A DNA stretch of 64,000 bases, taken from contig NZ_JACHJY010000001.1 of the NCBI RefSeq assembly GCF_014203895.1, positions 558,001 to 622,000 on the forward strand. The letters run 5' to 3'. Source of the DNA: Streptomyces nymphaeiformis. Its GTDB lineage: Bacteria > Actinomycetota > Actinomycetes > Streptomycetales > Streptomycetaceae. Positions 51,685-60,015 of this stretch are shown here, piece after piece. The notes under the pieces are model-generated. The model had not been told where the DNA came from, searched no databases, and saw nothing but the letters and a program-made list of their open reading frames with translations. Positions within the stretch are counted from its first letter, which is position 1. Each line of letters opens with the position of its first letter. The position numbers were made by a program, and so were the translations under genes.

Positions 51685-54311
51685 CCCCCGTACGCCCCGG
51701 CCGGCTGCGCACCCTCCTCGGCACCCTGTGCCTGGCCCTCGTCCCCGTCGTCGCCACCGTCGGCACCGGCCTCGACCCGGCCGCCGCCCCCGCCTACGCC
51801 GCCACCGGGCAGAACTCGGCGGTGACGGTCTCCGGCACCGGCGAGTTCGCCGACCTGAAGGTCACCGTCGGCCAGACCCGCAACCTCGTCAACCAGGTCG
51901 TCAGGATCTCCTGGACCGGCGGCACGCCCACCGTCTCCGACACCGCCTACGCCGCCGACTACCTCCAGATCATGCAGTGCTGGGGCGACGAGCACGGCCC
52001 CGGGACCGACCAGTGCCAGTTCGGCGGCTCCTCCGCCCTCGGCGCGGGCGCCGGCAACCAGGCCGCCGGCGCGTACACCAACGGACGGCAGCTCAACTAC
52101 GGCGCCCACCTCAAGGACTCCGAGAACCAGCCGCTGCCCCCGCCCACCCCCAGCGGCATCTCGTACGCGCCGTTCCGCTCGGTCACCGGCGACGACGTCA
52201 GCCCCGGCAACTGGAACGAGTTCTTCGACGTCAACAGCACCAACGAGGTCCCCTACGCCCGCACCGACGCCCGCGGCACCGGCGAGGTCCACTTCGAGAT
52301 GCAGACCGGCGTCGAGGCGCCCGGCCTCGGCTGCGGCGCCGCCGTCGAGACCGCCGGCACCGTCACCGGCCGCGGCTGCTGGCTGGTGATCGTGCCGCGC
52401 GGCGAGAAGGAGGTCGACGGCAGCCCGTACACCTCCCAGTCCAGCGGCCAGCTCCAGTCCTCGCCGCTCAGCCCGGCCAACTGGAAGCACCGCATCACCG
52501 TCCCCCTCGGCTTCGAACCGATCGGCAGCTACTGCCCGATCGGCGCCGAGGAACGCGGCACCCTCGGCAGCGAGATGGCCGCCGAGGCCGTCACCCGCTG
52601 GCAGCCCACCCTCTGCCGCACCGGCGACCAGGCGATCTACGGCTACGCCCAGGTCCCCGACGAGACCGCCCGCGTCAAGCTGCTCTCCGGCATGCCCGGC
52701 CTCGTCTTCGTCGGCCGCGCCGCCCCCGCCTCCGCCACCCGCACCCCGGTCTACGCCCCGGTGGCGCTCTCCGGCATCACCATCGGCTACTCCGTCGAGA
52801 GCCAGGCGTCGTTCCGCGCCCCCGACGAGGTACGGCAGCGCAACGGCACCCGGATGACGACCCTGCGGCTCACCCCGCGCCTGGTCGCCAAGCTCCTCAC
52901 GGAGTCGTACCGCGACGGCGTCTCCCGCTTCGCCGAGAGCGTCGCCGGGAACCCCGAGAACCTCGGCCGCGACCCGGAGTTCATCCACTACAACCCCGAG
53001 TACGCCGACCTGGACTTCGGCGGAAAGCTCGGCGACGCCCTCGTACCGCAGCCGCTCTCCGACACCACCCGGCAGCTGTGGGAGTGGGTCGCCCAGGACC
53101 CGGCCGCCGCCGAGTTCCTCCGGGGCACCCCCGACGACGAGGGCGCCCACGGCGACCCCGGCAACGCCGGCATGAAGGTCAACCCGCACTACAAGGACCT
53201 CGCCCTGCCGCTCGACTCCTTCCCCAAGAGCGACCCGTACTGCCAGACCTTCGACGACCGGCCGGAGCACCCGCTCTGCGTCCAGGACAAGAAGCCGTAC
53301 GCCACCGACATGCACGCCGCGGCGCGCGCGGCCGGCCGCGGCGACACCCTGGCCCGCACCTCCTGGGACGCGACCGCGACCCCGCCCGCGTACAAGAAGG
53401 ACCCGCCGCAGCCGGCCGGCCAGCGGTCCGTGCTCGCCGTGACGGACACCGCGACCGCCGACCGGTACGGCCTGATGAAGGCCGAACTGCTCAACGCCTC
53501 GGGCCGGTTCACCGCACCCGACGAGGCGTCCCTGACGGCCGCCGCGAAGGCCCGCAAGCCGGGACCGGGCGGGGTGAGCGTCCCCGACCCGGGCACCAGG
53601 GACCCCGCCGCCTACCCGCTGACCGTCCTCACCTACGCCGCCACCGTCCCCGCCGACCTCACCGCCGCCGAGGGACGCGACTACGGCACCCTGCTGACCT
53701 ACGCCGCCGGCGCCGGGCAGACCCCGGGCGTCGCCGCCGGCAACCTCCCGCACGGCTACGCGCCGCTGCCCGAGTCGCTGCGCGCGCAGACCCGCGAGGC
53801 CGCGCGCCTGGTGACCACGAAGGCGGGCGTGAAGCCGTCGACGCACACCCCCACGCCGACGCCCGTACCGTCCACGTCCACCGGCACCGGCGGCACGACC
53901 ACCGGCACCGGCTCCGACGGGGGCACCACCACCGGCGGCTCCGACAACGCCGCGACCGCGGGCGGTTCGGGCGGTTCGAACGGGGGCGCGTCGGGCGGAT
54001 CGGGGACGGGCGGATCGAGCGCCGACGCAGGCGGTACGAGCTCCTCCGGGGGCACCGGCCCGCACACGGCCCCGAGCGCGACCCCGAGCACGAGCGAGTC
54101 CGCCCCGGCCGCCGCGACCACGAAACCCGCCCCCGGCACGCAGACCGTCACCGCCGTGGGCTCCCCGACACCCGTCTGGACGGTCGGCGCCGTCCGGAAC
54201 GTGCTGCTCGTCTGCCTGGTCGTCGGCGCGCTCGCCGCCTTCGCCGGCCCGACGCTGCCGAGGTACCTGCCGCGCCTCGTGGCGGCCGTACGCGAACGGA
54301 CGGGGAGGTGA
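51681..54311 (+). CDS. Giant PstS-like, membrane-anchored exported protein
   Basis: 876-aa exported protein, not a recognised named family. A signal peptide (LRTLLGTLCLALVPVVATVGTGLDPAAAPAYA) is followed by a beta-rich domain (~45-230, NSAVTVSGTGEFADLKVTVGQTRNLVNQVVRISW). A long middle region (~330-500) resembles a PstS fold: YAPVALSGITIGYSVESQ, RLTPRLVAKLLTESYRDGV and FIHYNPEYADLDFG. The SGT phosphate loop is not seen, so phosphate binding is doubtful. A Gly/Ser/Thr-rich linker (~715-810) precedes a C-terminal helix (NVLLVCLVVGALAAFAG) and basic end. ATG overlaps the preceding stop. It is probably a structural or accessory binding protein of the locus. Confidence 0.75.
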   Translation: MTPVRPGRLRTLLGTLCLALVPVVATVGTGLDPAAAPAYAATGQNSAVTVSGTGEFADLKVTVGQTRNLVNQVVRISWTGGTPTVSDTAYAADYLQIMQCWGDEHGPGTDQCQFGGSSALGAGAGNQAAGAYTNGRQLNYGAHLKDSENQPLPPPTPSGISYAPFRSVTGDDVSPGNWNEFFDVNSTNEVPYARTDARGTGEVHFEMQTGVEAPGLGCGAAVETAGTVTGRGCWLVIVPRGEKEVDGSPYTSQSSGQLQSSPLSPANWKHRITVPLGFEPIGSYCPIGAEERGTLGSEMAAEAVTRWQPTLCRTGDQAIYGYAQVPDETARVKLLSGMPGLVFVGRAAPASATRTPVYAPVALSGITIGYSVESQASFRAPDEVRQRNGTRMTTLRLTPRLVAKLLTESYRDGVSRFAESVAGNPENLGRDPEFIHYNPEYADLDFGGKLGDALVPQPLSDTTRQLWEWVAQDPAAAEFLRGTPDDEGAHGDPGNAGMKVNPHYKDLALPLDSFPKSDPYCQTFDDRPEHPLCVQDKKPYATDMHAAARAAGRGDTLARTSWDATATPPAYKKDPPQPAGQRSVLAVTDTATADRYGLMKAELLNASGRFTAPDEASLTAAAKARKPGPGGVSVPDPGTRDPAAYPLTVLTYAATVPADLTAAEGRDYGTLLTYAAGAGQTPGVAAGNLPHGYAPLPESLRAQTREAARLVTTKAGVKPSTHTPTPTPVPSTSTGTGGTTTGTGSDGGTTTGGSDNAATAGGSGGSNGGASGGSGTGGSSADAGGTSSSGGTGPHTAPSATPSTSESAPAAATTKPAPGTQTVTAVGSPTPVWTVGAVRNVLLVCLVVGALAAFAGPTLPRYLPRLVAAVRERTGR

Positions 54312-54408
54312 TGGTGCCCGAGAACGTCTGATTCGTCCGCGCCAACGGAAGTCCTGCACACGCGCCCCGGGCACCACCGGAGCGCAGCCTAGCCGAGGAG
54401 AACCCCCA

Positions 54409-55404
54409 GTGAACAAGAAGAAGACCGGCCTCGCGCTCGCCGTCGCGGCGCTCGCGGCCATCACCGTCGGCAGCGGCCTGGCCGCCGCCGACCCGGCCGG
54501 CCCTCCGCAGTACCGCCAGCTCGCCGGTGTCGGCTCCGACACCACCCAGGACGTCATGAACGGCCTCGCCGACGTCGTCACCGTGAACGGTCAGAAGGTC
54601 CTCGGCTCCTACGACGCCACGGGCTCCGCGACCATCACCACGAAGAACCCGGCGACCAACCCCAACTGCACCATCCCGCGCCCCAACGGCTCCGGCGCCG
54701 GACGTTCCGCGCTCCTCACCTCCCTCCAGAGCGGCAACGGGTGCCTCGACTACTCCCGTTCCTCCTCGCTGAGCCTCGGCGCGGCCAGCCCGGGCCTGAC
54801 GTACGTGCCGTTCGCGATCGACGGCGTCAGCTACGCCATCACCCCCGGCTCCTCGATCCCGCGCAAGCTCGCGATGGCCGACCTCAAGGCCATCTACCAC
54901 TGCGACCCCAACTACGTGGGCGCCGGGCCGAACTACGACCTGACCGTCTACCTCCCGCAGGCGGGCTCCGGCACGCGCTCCTTCTGGGAGTCGCAGATGG
55001 GCATCACCGAGACCGACGTCGTCGCCGGCGTCTACCCCTGCATCAAGGACAAGAAGGGCACCGCCCCGGTCCAGGAGCACGACGGCCGCGTCCTCGACGA
55101 CAAGTCGATCGTGCCCTTCTCCATCGCGCAGTACCAGGCGCAGTCCTCGCAGACCATCGCCGACCTCCGCGGACGCGCCATCCTCGGCACGATCGAGGGC
55201 GTCGCGCCGACGGTCCTCAACACCGGCTTCGGCGTGAAGCGCGACGTCTACAACGTCATCCCGACGAGCAAGGTCACCACCTCCCCGTGGAGCGACGTCT
55301 TCGTCGGCCCGGACTCCGGGATCTGCAAGCAGTCCGCCGTGATCAACACCTACGGCTTCGCGACCAACCCGAACTGCGGCGACATCACCAAGCAGACCCC
55401 CTGA
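54409..55404 (+). CDS. Secreted PstS-like substrate-binding protein
   Basis: 331-aa exported protein with a Sec signal (MNKKKTGLALAVAALAAITVGSGLAAADP). The binding-domain motifs are QLAGVGSDTTQDVMNGLADVV (first phosphate-loop position) and LPQAGSGTRSFWESQMG (the SGT loop), with LTYVPFAIDGVSYAITPGSSIPRKLAMADLKAIYHCD between. There is no lipobox and no C-terminal helix, so it is free or non-covalently held. Two Cys pairs may form disulfides. It has its own ribosome site GAGGAGAA and a 97-bp gap upstream, so it could be translated and partly transcribed separately from the gene before. It is the third binding-type protein of this locus. Confidence 0.82.
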   Translation: MNKKKTGLALAVAALAAITVGSGLAAADPAGPPQYRQLAGVGSDTTQDVMNGLADVVTVNGQKVLGSYDATGSATITTKNPATNPNCTIPRPNGSGAGRSALLTSLQSGNGCLDYSRSSSLSLGAASPGLTYVPFAIDGVSYAITPGSSIPRKLAMADLKAIYHCDPNYVGAGPNYDLTVYLPQAGSGTRSFWESQMGITETDVVAGVYPCIKDKKGTAPVQEHDGRVLDDKSIVPFSIAQYQAQSSQTIADLRGRAILGTIEGVAPTVLNTGFGVKRDVYNVIPTSKVTTSPWSDVFVGPDSGICKQSAVINTYGFATNPNCGDITKQTP

Positions 55405-55418
55405 CAGGAGCCTTCACC

Positions 55419-56993
55419 GTGCTGAAGAACAGAATCTCCCGGGCCCTCGCGCTGGGTGTCGCGGCCGTCACCACCGCCGTCGCGGCGGGCCTCGCCACCG
55501 CGGGCGCCGCGTACGCCGCGCCCATCGGGACCATCGACATCACCCCCGCCACCGGTGCCGACACCAGCGGCATCTCCTTCACCACCTCGGGAGCCTGCCC
55601 CGCCAACGCCACCAACGTCCTGGTGAAGGTGGACGGTTCCGGCTTCCCGGCCGGCGGCCTCAACGTCGTCGGCAACTCGCCGATCACCACGTACCCCAAG
55701 GCCGGCAACGGCGGCATGGTCATCCCGCTGACGTCGACCATGCGCGACTACGCCTCCCAGGCGGGCTTCACGACCCTCCAGGGCCGGTACGACTTCACCG
55801 TCATCTGCCGCACCGCCTTCAACGGCACCAGCCTCGGCGACTTCACCGGCGCGATCTGGTTCACGTCCAACACCACGTACCAGGCGAACGACCCGGCCGT
55901 GAAGACGGACACCGCCACATCGCTCGCGGTCACCCCGGCCGGCCCCGCCCAGGCGGGCTCCCCGGTCACCCTGACCGCCACGGTCACCCCCTCCGGCGCC
56001 GCCGGCACCGTCCAGTTCAAGGACGGCTCCGCCGACCTCGGCACCCCGGTCACCGTCAACGGCGGCACCGCCACGCTGACCACGAGCAACCTGACGGCCG
56101 GCACCCACGCCCTCACCGCCGTGTTCACCCCGGCCAACGCCTCGTACAACGGCTCCACGTCGACCGCCGTCTCCTACGAGGTCAAGGCGGCCGCGGCCAC
56201 CCGGACGAGCACCGCCCTCGCGGTCTCCCCGGCGTCCGGCACCCCGCAGTACAGCCCCGTCACCCTCACCGGCACGGTCACCCCGGCCGGCGCCGCGGGC
56301 TCGCTGAAGTTCACCGACACCGTCGGCGGCACCACCACCCCGCTCGGCACCGTCCCGGTCGGCAACGGCTCCGCCGTCCTGACCACCTCCAGCCTGCCGG
56401 CCGGCGCGCACTCCTTCACCGCCGTCTTCGTCCCGGCCGACCCGGCCCGCTACACGGCCTCCGACTCCAACGCCGTCCCGTACACCGTCGGCGCGTTCAC
56501 CGGAGTCACCTCCTCGGAGACCATCACCACCACCGTCAACGCCGGCGCCCTCGTCATCAGCGTCGACAACCCGCAGGTCACCCTGCCCTCGCCGGTCCTC
56601 AACGGCGACGGCGACCTGCTCGTCACCGCCGGCGCCCTCAGCCCGGTGACGCTGACCGACACCCGCGCCGGCAACCCCGGCTGGACCGTGAGCGGCCAGG
56701 TCACCGACTTCACCGACGGCGCCACCCACACCATCAACGGCCAGAACCTCGGCTGGTCCCCGAAGGTCGTCGACAAGGCGCCCGCGCAGACCGTCACCCC
56801 CGGCTCCGCCGTCCCCGCAGCCAAGGGCGCCGCCTCCGGCGACACGGGCACCGCGGGCCTGAAGTCCGCGCGCACGCTCGCCAACGGCACCGGCCTCGGC
56901 ACCGCCCACGTCGGCGCCGACCTCGCCCTCAACGCGCCGACCTCCACCACGGCCGGCACGTACACCACCACGCTCACCCTCACCGCCATCTGA
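55419..56993 (+). CDS. Secreted Ig-repeat surface protein with WxL-like C-terminal domain
   Basis: 524-aa exported protein. Signal peptide to ~34 (GVAAVTTAVAAGLATAGAAYA). Domain A (~35-165: APIGTIDITPATGADTSGI, GACPANATNVLVKVDGSGFPAG, TMRDYASQAGFTTLQGRYDF, TVICRTAFNG) recurs in the protein at 58152. Two Ig-like repeats (~170-255 and ~262-345) have ASGTVTPxGAAG-type cores. The C-terminal region (~350-524) has VTLTDTRAGNPGWTVSGQV followed by TDF, matching the first WxL motif (D-x-R-x4-6-GWx-V/L), and ends in TAGTYTTTLTLTAI. No sorting signal. The GTG at 55419 has AGGAG nine bases upstream. It probably binds the wall non-covalently, as WxL proteins do. Confidence 0.8.
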   Translation: MLKNRISRALALGVAAVTTAVAAGLATAGAAYAAPIGTIDITPATGADTSGISFTTSGACPANATNVLVKVDGSGFPAGGLNVVGNSPITTYPKAGNGGMVIPLTSTMRDYASQAGFTTLQGRYDFTVICRTAFNGTSLGDFTGAIWFTSNTTYQANDPAVKTDTATSLAVTPAGPAQAGSPVTLTATVTPSGAAGTVQFKDGSADLGTPVTVNGGTATLTTSNLTAGTHALTAVFTPANASYNGSTSTAVSYEVKAAAATRTSTALAVSPASGTPQYSPVTLTGTVTPAGAAGSLKFTDTVGGTTTPLGTVPVGNGSAVLTTSSLPAGAHSFTAVFVPADPARYTASDSNAVPYTVGAFTGVTSSETITTTVNAGALVISVDNPQVTLPSPVLNGDGDLLVTAGALSPVTLTDTRAGNPGWTVSGQVTDFTDGATHTINGQNLGWSPKVVDKAPAQTVTPGSAVPAAKGAASGDTGTAGLKSARTLANGTGLGTAHVGADLALNAPTSTTAGTYTTTLTLTAI

Positions 56994-57009
56994 TCCAGGC
57001 GTGAGCTCC

Positions 57010-57038
57010 GGGGCGGAACCGCGCCGCGGTTCCGCCCC
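57010..57038 (+). terminator. Hairpin after the Ig-repeat gene
   Basis: GGGGCGGAACC (57010-57020) pairs with GGTTCCGCCCC (57028-57038), 17 bp after the stop and 24 bp before the next start codon. No T-run; it may attenuate rather than end transcription. Confidence 0.6.
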
Positions 57039-57062
57039 GCCCCTGACCTCTGGAGACCCGTC

Positions 57063-59087
57063 ATGACCGCACCCCGCCCCGCCCGCCGCACCGGCGCGCT
57101 CGGCCTGCTGCTCCTCCTGCTCCTGGCCCTCCTGCCGGGCACGGCCACGGCCGCCCCCGCCGCTTCGTCCGAGGACGGGAAGAACGACAGGAAGGCCGTC
57201 TTCGGCGTCCAGCCCTCCGGCCCCAAGAAGCCCGACCAGCGGCCCCACTTCTCGTACGGAGTCACCGGCGGCGCCGCGATGCGCGACCAGATCGCCCTGT
57301 GGAACTACGGCACCCGGCCGCTGACCCTCGACGTCTACGCGAGCGACGCCGTCAACACCGTCGACGGCGGCTTCGACCTGCTCCCCGCCGGTACGAAGCC
57401 GACCGACGCCGGAAGCTGGATCAGGCTCGCCAGGAACAAGGTGACCGTGCCGCCCAAGGGCCGGGTCATCGTCCCCTTCACCCTCGCCGTGCCGAAGAAC
57501 GTCACCCCCGGCGACCACACCGGAGGCATCGTCGCCTCGCTCTCCGGCACCGGCAAGGACGCCAAGGGCAACCAGGTCCGGCTCGACCAGCGCGTCGGCG
57601 CCCGCGTCTACCTGCGGGTGGCGGGCGCGCTCCGCCCGGAGCTCACCGTGGACGACGTCACCGCCGAGTACCACGGCAGCCTCAACCCCCTCGCCGCCGG
57701 CTCGGCCACGGTCACGTACACCGTCCGCAACACCGGGAACGTGCGGCTCGGCGCCCGCCAGGCCGTCCGCGTCAACGGCCTCTTCGGCTCCTCGGTCATC
57801 GCCTCGGGCGTCCGCGACCTCGGCGAACTGCTGCCCGGCAGCGCCCTGACCGTCACCGCCGAGGCCGAGGGCATCGCGCCGCTGTTCCACGCCTCCGCCG
57901 TCGTCTCCGTCCAGCCCGTGCAGACCCGGGACGGCGTCGACCCCCGGCTCCCCTCGCTGACCCGCTCGGTGCCGCTGTGGACGGTGCCGTGGACGGCGCT
58001 CGGCCTGCTCCTCCTGCTCGCCGCGGGCGTCTTCCGGCGCGTGCGCTCGCGGCGGAACCGGCGCGGGCCGAAGGCGGCGGCGTCCCCGAAGACGTCCACC
58101 GAGAAGCCCGAGAACCCCGAGAACCCCGAACTCCCCGACAAGGAGCTCATCGTGCAGTTCAGTCGCCTCACCCGGCGGACCGCGGCCGGCGTGGCGGTCG
58201 CCGCGACGACGGCCCTCGCCGGCGTCGGCATCCTCACCGTGCCGGCCGCCACGGCCGCCCCGCTGGGCACCGCCCGCATCACCCCGGGCGAGGGCGCCGA
58301 CGACACCAGCATCGCCCTCACCACCTCCGGCGCCTGCCCGGCGCCCGCCACCCACGTCCTCGTGAAGGTGACCGGCAAGGGTTTCCCCGCCGACGGCAAG
58401 AACGTGGTCGGCAACGCGCCCCTCAGCACCTACGGGCAGGACCCGACCGGCACCGGCTTCATCGTGCCGCTGACCATGACCATGCGGGACTACGCCAACG
58501 AGGCCGGCTTCACCACCCTCGAAGGCCGGTACGACCTGACGGTGATCTGCCGGAAGGCCTTCGGAACCGAGACGTACGGGGACTTCACCGGCTCCCTCTG
58601 GTTCACCTCGCCCACCGTCTACCAGGACACCGACCCGGACGGCGCGAACCCGACCGGCACCCCGACGACCACGGCGACCCCCACCCCGACCGACACGGCC
58701 ACGGCCACCCCGAGCGACACGGCCACCGCCTCGCCGACCGACACCGCCTCGCCCTCGGCGACCACGAGCCCGACCGCCACCGCCTCGGCGACCGGCGGCG
58801 ACACCGTCGGCGTCTCCACCAGCATCCGGCCCACCACCGCCTCCCCCTCGGCCACCGGCACCGGCTCCTCCGACGCGGGCGGCACGGACGGCTCCGGCTC
58901 CGGCTCCGGGGACGCCTCGGGCGCGGGCGGGACCGGCGGCAGCGGCGGCCACGGAGGCGGCGGCCTCGCCCACACCGGCACCGACCCCCTGCTGCTCGGG
59001 CTGCTCGCCGCCGCCCTGGTGGCCGCCGGCACCTTCGCCGTCCGGTGGGCCCGCCGCCGCGGACTGATCACCTTCGGCACCCACTGA
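57063..59087 (+). CDS. DUF916 (WxL-interacting-like) protein fused in frame to a LAxTG surface protein
   Basis: 674-aa open frame holding what look like two complete proteins. Part 1 (1-~362): signal peptide, a DUF916/WxLIP-like domain (HFSYGVTGGAAMRDQIALWN, VYASDAVNTVDGGFDLLPAG, SWIRLARNKVTVPPKGRVIV, PGDHTGGIVASLSG), a second beta domain to ~295, then a helix (PWTALGLLLLLAAGVF) and a basic tail. Part 2 (from residue 364) restarts with its own signal peptide and ends with LAHTG (~635-639), a hydrophobic helix and RRR, a sortase-type wall-sorting signal. No stop codon separates them. Either a fusion protein or two proteins from one frame (see the internal start at 58152). Confidence 0.82.
   Translation: MTAPRPARRTGALGLLLLLLLALLPGTATAAPAASSEDGKNDRKAVFGVQPSGPKKPDQRPHFSYGVTGGAAMRDQIALWNYGTRPLTLDVYASDAVNTVDGGFDLLPAGTKPTDAGSWIRLARNKVTVPPKGRVIVPFTLAVPKNVTPGDHTGGIVASLSGTGKDAKGNQVRLDQRVGARVYLRVAGALRPELTVDDVTAEYHGSLNPLAAGSATVTYTVRNTGNVRLGARQAVRVNGLFGSSVIASGVRDLGELLPGSALTVTAEAEGIAPLFHASAVVSVQPVQTRDGVDPRLPSLTRSVPLWTVPWTALGLLLLLAAGVFRRVRSRRNRRGPKAAASPKTSTEKPENPENPELPDKELIVQFSRLTRRTAAGVAVAATTALAGVGILTVPAATAAPLGTARITPGEGADDTSIALTTSGACPAPATHVLVKVTGKGFPADGKNVVGNAPLSTYGQDPTGTGFIVPLTMTMRDYANEAGFTTLEGRYDLTVICRKAFGTETYGDFTGSLWFTSPTVYQDTDPDGANPTGTPTTTATPTPTDTATATPSDTATASPTDTASPSATTSPTATASATGGDTVGVSTSIRPTTASPSATGTGSSDAGGTDGSGSGSGDASGAGGTGGSGGHGGGGLAHTGTDPLLLGLLAAALVAAGTFAVRWARRRGLITFGTH
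58152..59087 (+). CDS. Probable internal start: LAxTG wall-anchored surface protein
   Basis: An in-frame GTG at 58152 is preceded by AAGGAG (58140-58145) with six bases between, an ideal ribosome site, and opens VQFSRLTRRTAAGVAVAATTA then LAGVGILTVPAATAAP, a standard Sec signal peptide. The resulting 311-aa protein has domain A (TARITPGEGADDTSIALTTS; GACPAPATHVLVKVTGKGFP; TMTMRDYANEAGFTTLEGRY), clearly paralogous to the same domain at 55419, then a Thr/Pro/Ser-rich stalk (~175-240), a Gly-rich stretch, LAHTG and a C-terminal helix with RRR. It is probably displayed on peptidoglycan by a class E-type sortase encoded elsewhere. Confidence 0.68.
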   Translation: MQFSRLTRRTAAGVAVAATTALAGVGILTVPAATAAPLGTARITPGEGADDTSIALTTSGACPAPATHVLVKVTGKGFPADGKNVVGNAPLSTYGQDPTGTGFIVPLTMTMRDYANEAGFTTLEGRYDLTVICRKAFGTETYGDFTGSLWFTSPTVYQDTDPDGANPTGTPTTTATPTPTDTATATPSDTATASPTDTASPSATTSPTATASATGGDTVGVSTSIRPTTASPSATGTGSSDAGGTDGSGSGSGDASGAGGTGGSGGHGGGGLAHTGTDPLLLGLLAAALVAAGTFAVRWARRRGLITFGTH

Positions 59088-59112
59088 ACCCCCGACGTAC
59101 GGAGCACACCCG

Positions 59113-60000
59113 ATGACAGCCACCCTCACCCCGGTGGACGTGCGCCCCGCCCCGTCCGGCCCCGCACCCCGCTCCAGCCGGCTGTGGACGGTCGGCGGCA
59201 CCCTGGCGATCCTGGGCGCGCTGCTCCTCGGATTCGTCGCCGAGGTCGGACCGCTCGGCGACCTCCGCCAGGAGCGGGACCGCCGCGTCGGCTACGCCGA
59301 TCTGCGCGCCTCGCTGGCCGAGGCCACCGCGCCGATCGGCCCGTCCACCGAACCGGGCACCCCCGTCGCCCTGCTGAAGATCCCTCAGCTCGGCGTGAAG
59401 GAGGTGATCCGGGAGGGCAGCTCCGCGGAGGTGCTGGCCTCGGGGCCCGGACACCGCCGTGACACGGTGCTGCCCGGGCAGGCCGGGAACAGCATCGTCA
59501 TGGGCCGCCGGGCGGGGTACGGGGGGCCGTTCCGGCACCTCGACACCCTCCAGCCGGGCGAGTCGATCAAGGTCGTCACCGGCCAGGGCGAGCACACGTA
59601 CCGGGTGATGGGGGTCCGCAGGGCGGGCGACCCCAAGCCGCCGGCCATCCAGGCCGGGCAGGGGCGGCTCACGCTGATGACCGCGACCGGATCCCCGTAC
59701 CGCCCGGACGGGGTCCTCCAGGTCGACGCCGAGCTGATATCCCCTCTCCAGCCGGGAGCCGTCCCCGCCTTCCGCTTCGGCCACGTCCCCGACGACGAAC
59801 TCCCGCTCGAGGGCCAGGACTCGGCCTGGCTCCCGCTGGTGCTGTGGGCGCAGGCCCTGCTCCTCGCGGCGGCGCTGCTGGTCTGGGCGCGGACGCGGGT
59901 GCCCCGCGCGCACGTCTGGCTCGTCGGCTTCCCCGTGCTCGTCGCGCTCGGCCTCACGGCCGGCGACAAGGCGGCGCTCCTCCTCCCCAACCTCCTGTAA
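59113..60000 (+). CDS. Pseudo-sortase: sortase-fold membrane protein lacking catalytic His and Cys
   Basis: 295-aa membrane protein. An N-terminal helix (~27-45) precedes a sortase-like barrel (~80-212): VALLKIPQLGVKEVIREGSS, GHRRDTVLPGQAGNSIVMGR, RAGYGGPFRHLDTLQPGESI, RLTLMTATGSPYRPDGVLQV. Where active class D/E sortases have AGH (catalytic His) there is MGR (Arg132). Where they have TLxTC there is TLMTA (Ala191), and the third catalytic Arg is not in its usual spot. Two C-terminal helices follow (~240-260, ~268-293). The fold without chemistry suggests a scaffold or client-binding role for the neighbouring LAxTG protein. ATG 59113 follows GGAG by eight bases. Confidence 0.85.
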   Translation: MTATLTPVDVRPAPSGPAPRSSRLWTVGGTLAILGALLLGFVAEVGPLGDLRQERDRRVGYADLRASLAEATAPIGPSTEPGTPVALLKIPQLGVKEVIREGSSAEVLASGPGHRRDTVLPGQAGNSIVMGRRAGYGGPFRHLDTLQPGESIKVVTGQGEHTYRVMGVRRAGDPKPPAIQAGQGRLTLMTATGSPYRPDGVLQVDAELISPLQPGAVPAFRFGHVPDDELPLEGQDSAWLPLVLWAQALLLAAALLVWARTRVPRAHVWLVGFPVLVALGLTAGDKAALLLPNLL

Positions 60001-60015
60001 GGACAAAGGACAGTC

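Noticed and set aside
50973..54581. Long minus-strand open frame (1202 codons) opposite the PstS-like genes
   Set aside because: Mirror of the coding strand's third-position bias; Gly/Ala/Pro-rich with no domain, while the plus strand has signal peptides, ribosome sites and motifs.
55350..59201. 1283-codon minus-strand open frame opposite the Ig-repeat and DUF916 genes
   Set aside because: Low-complexity Gly/Arg/Val composition with no motifs; antisense shadow of clear surface-protein genes.
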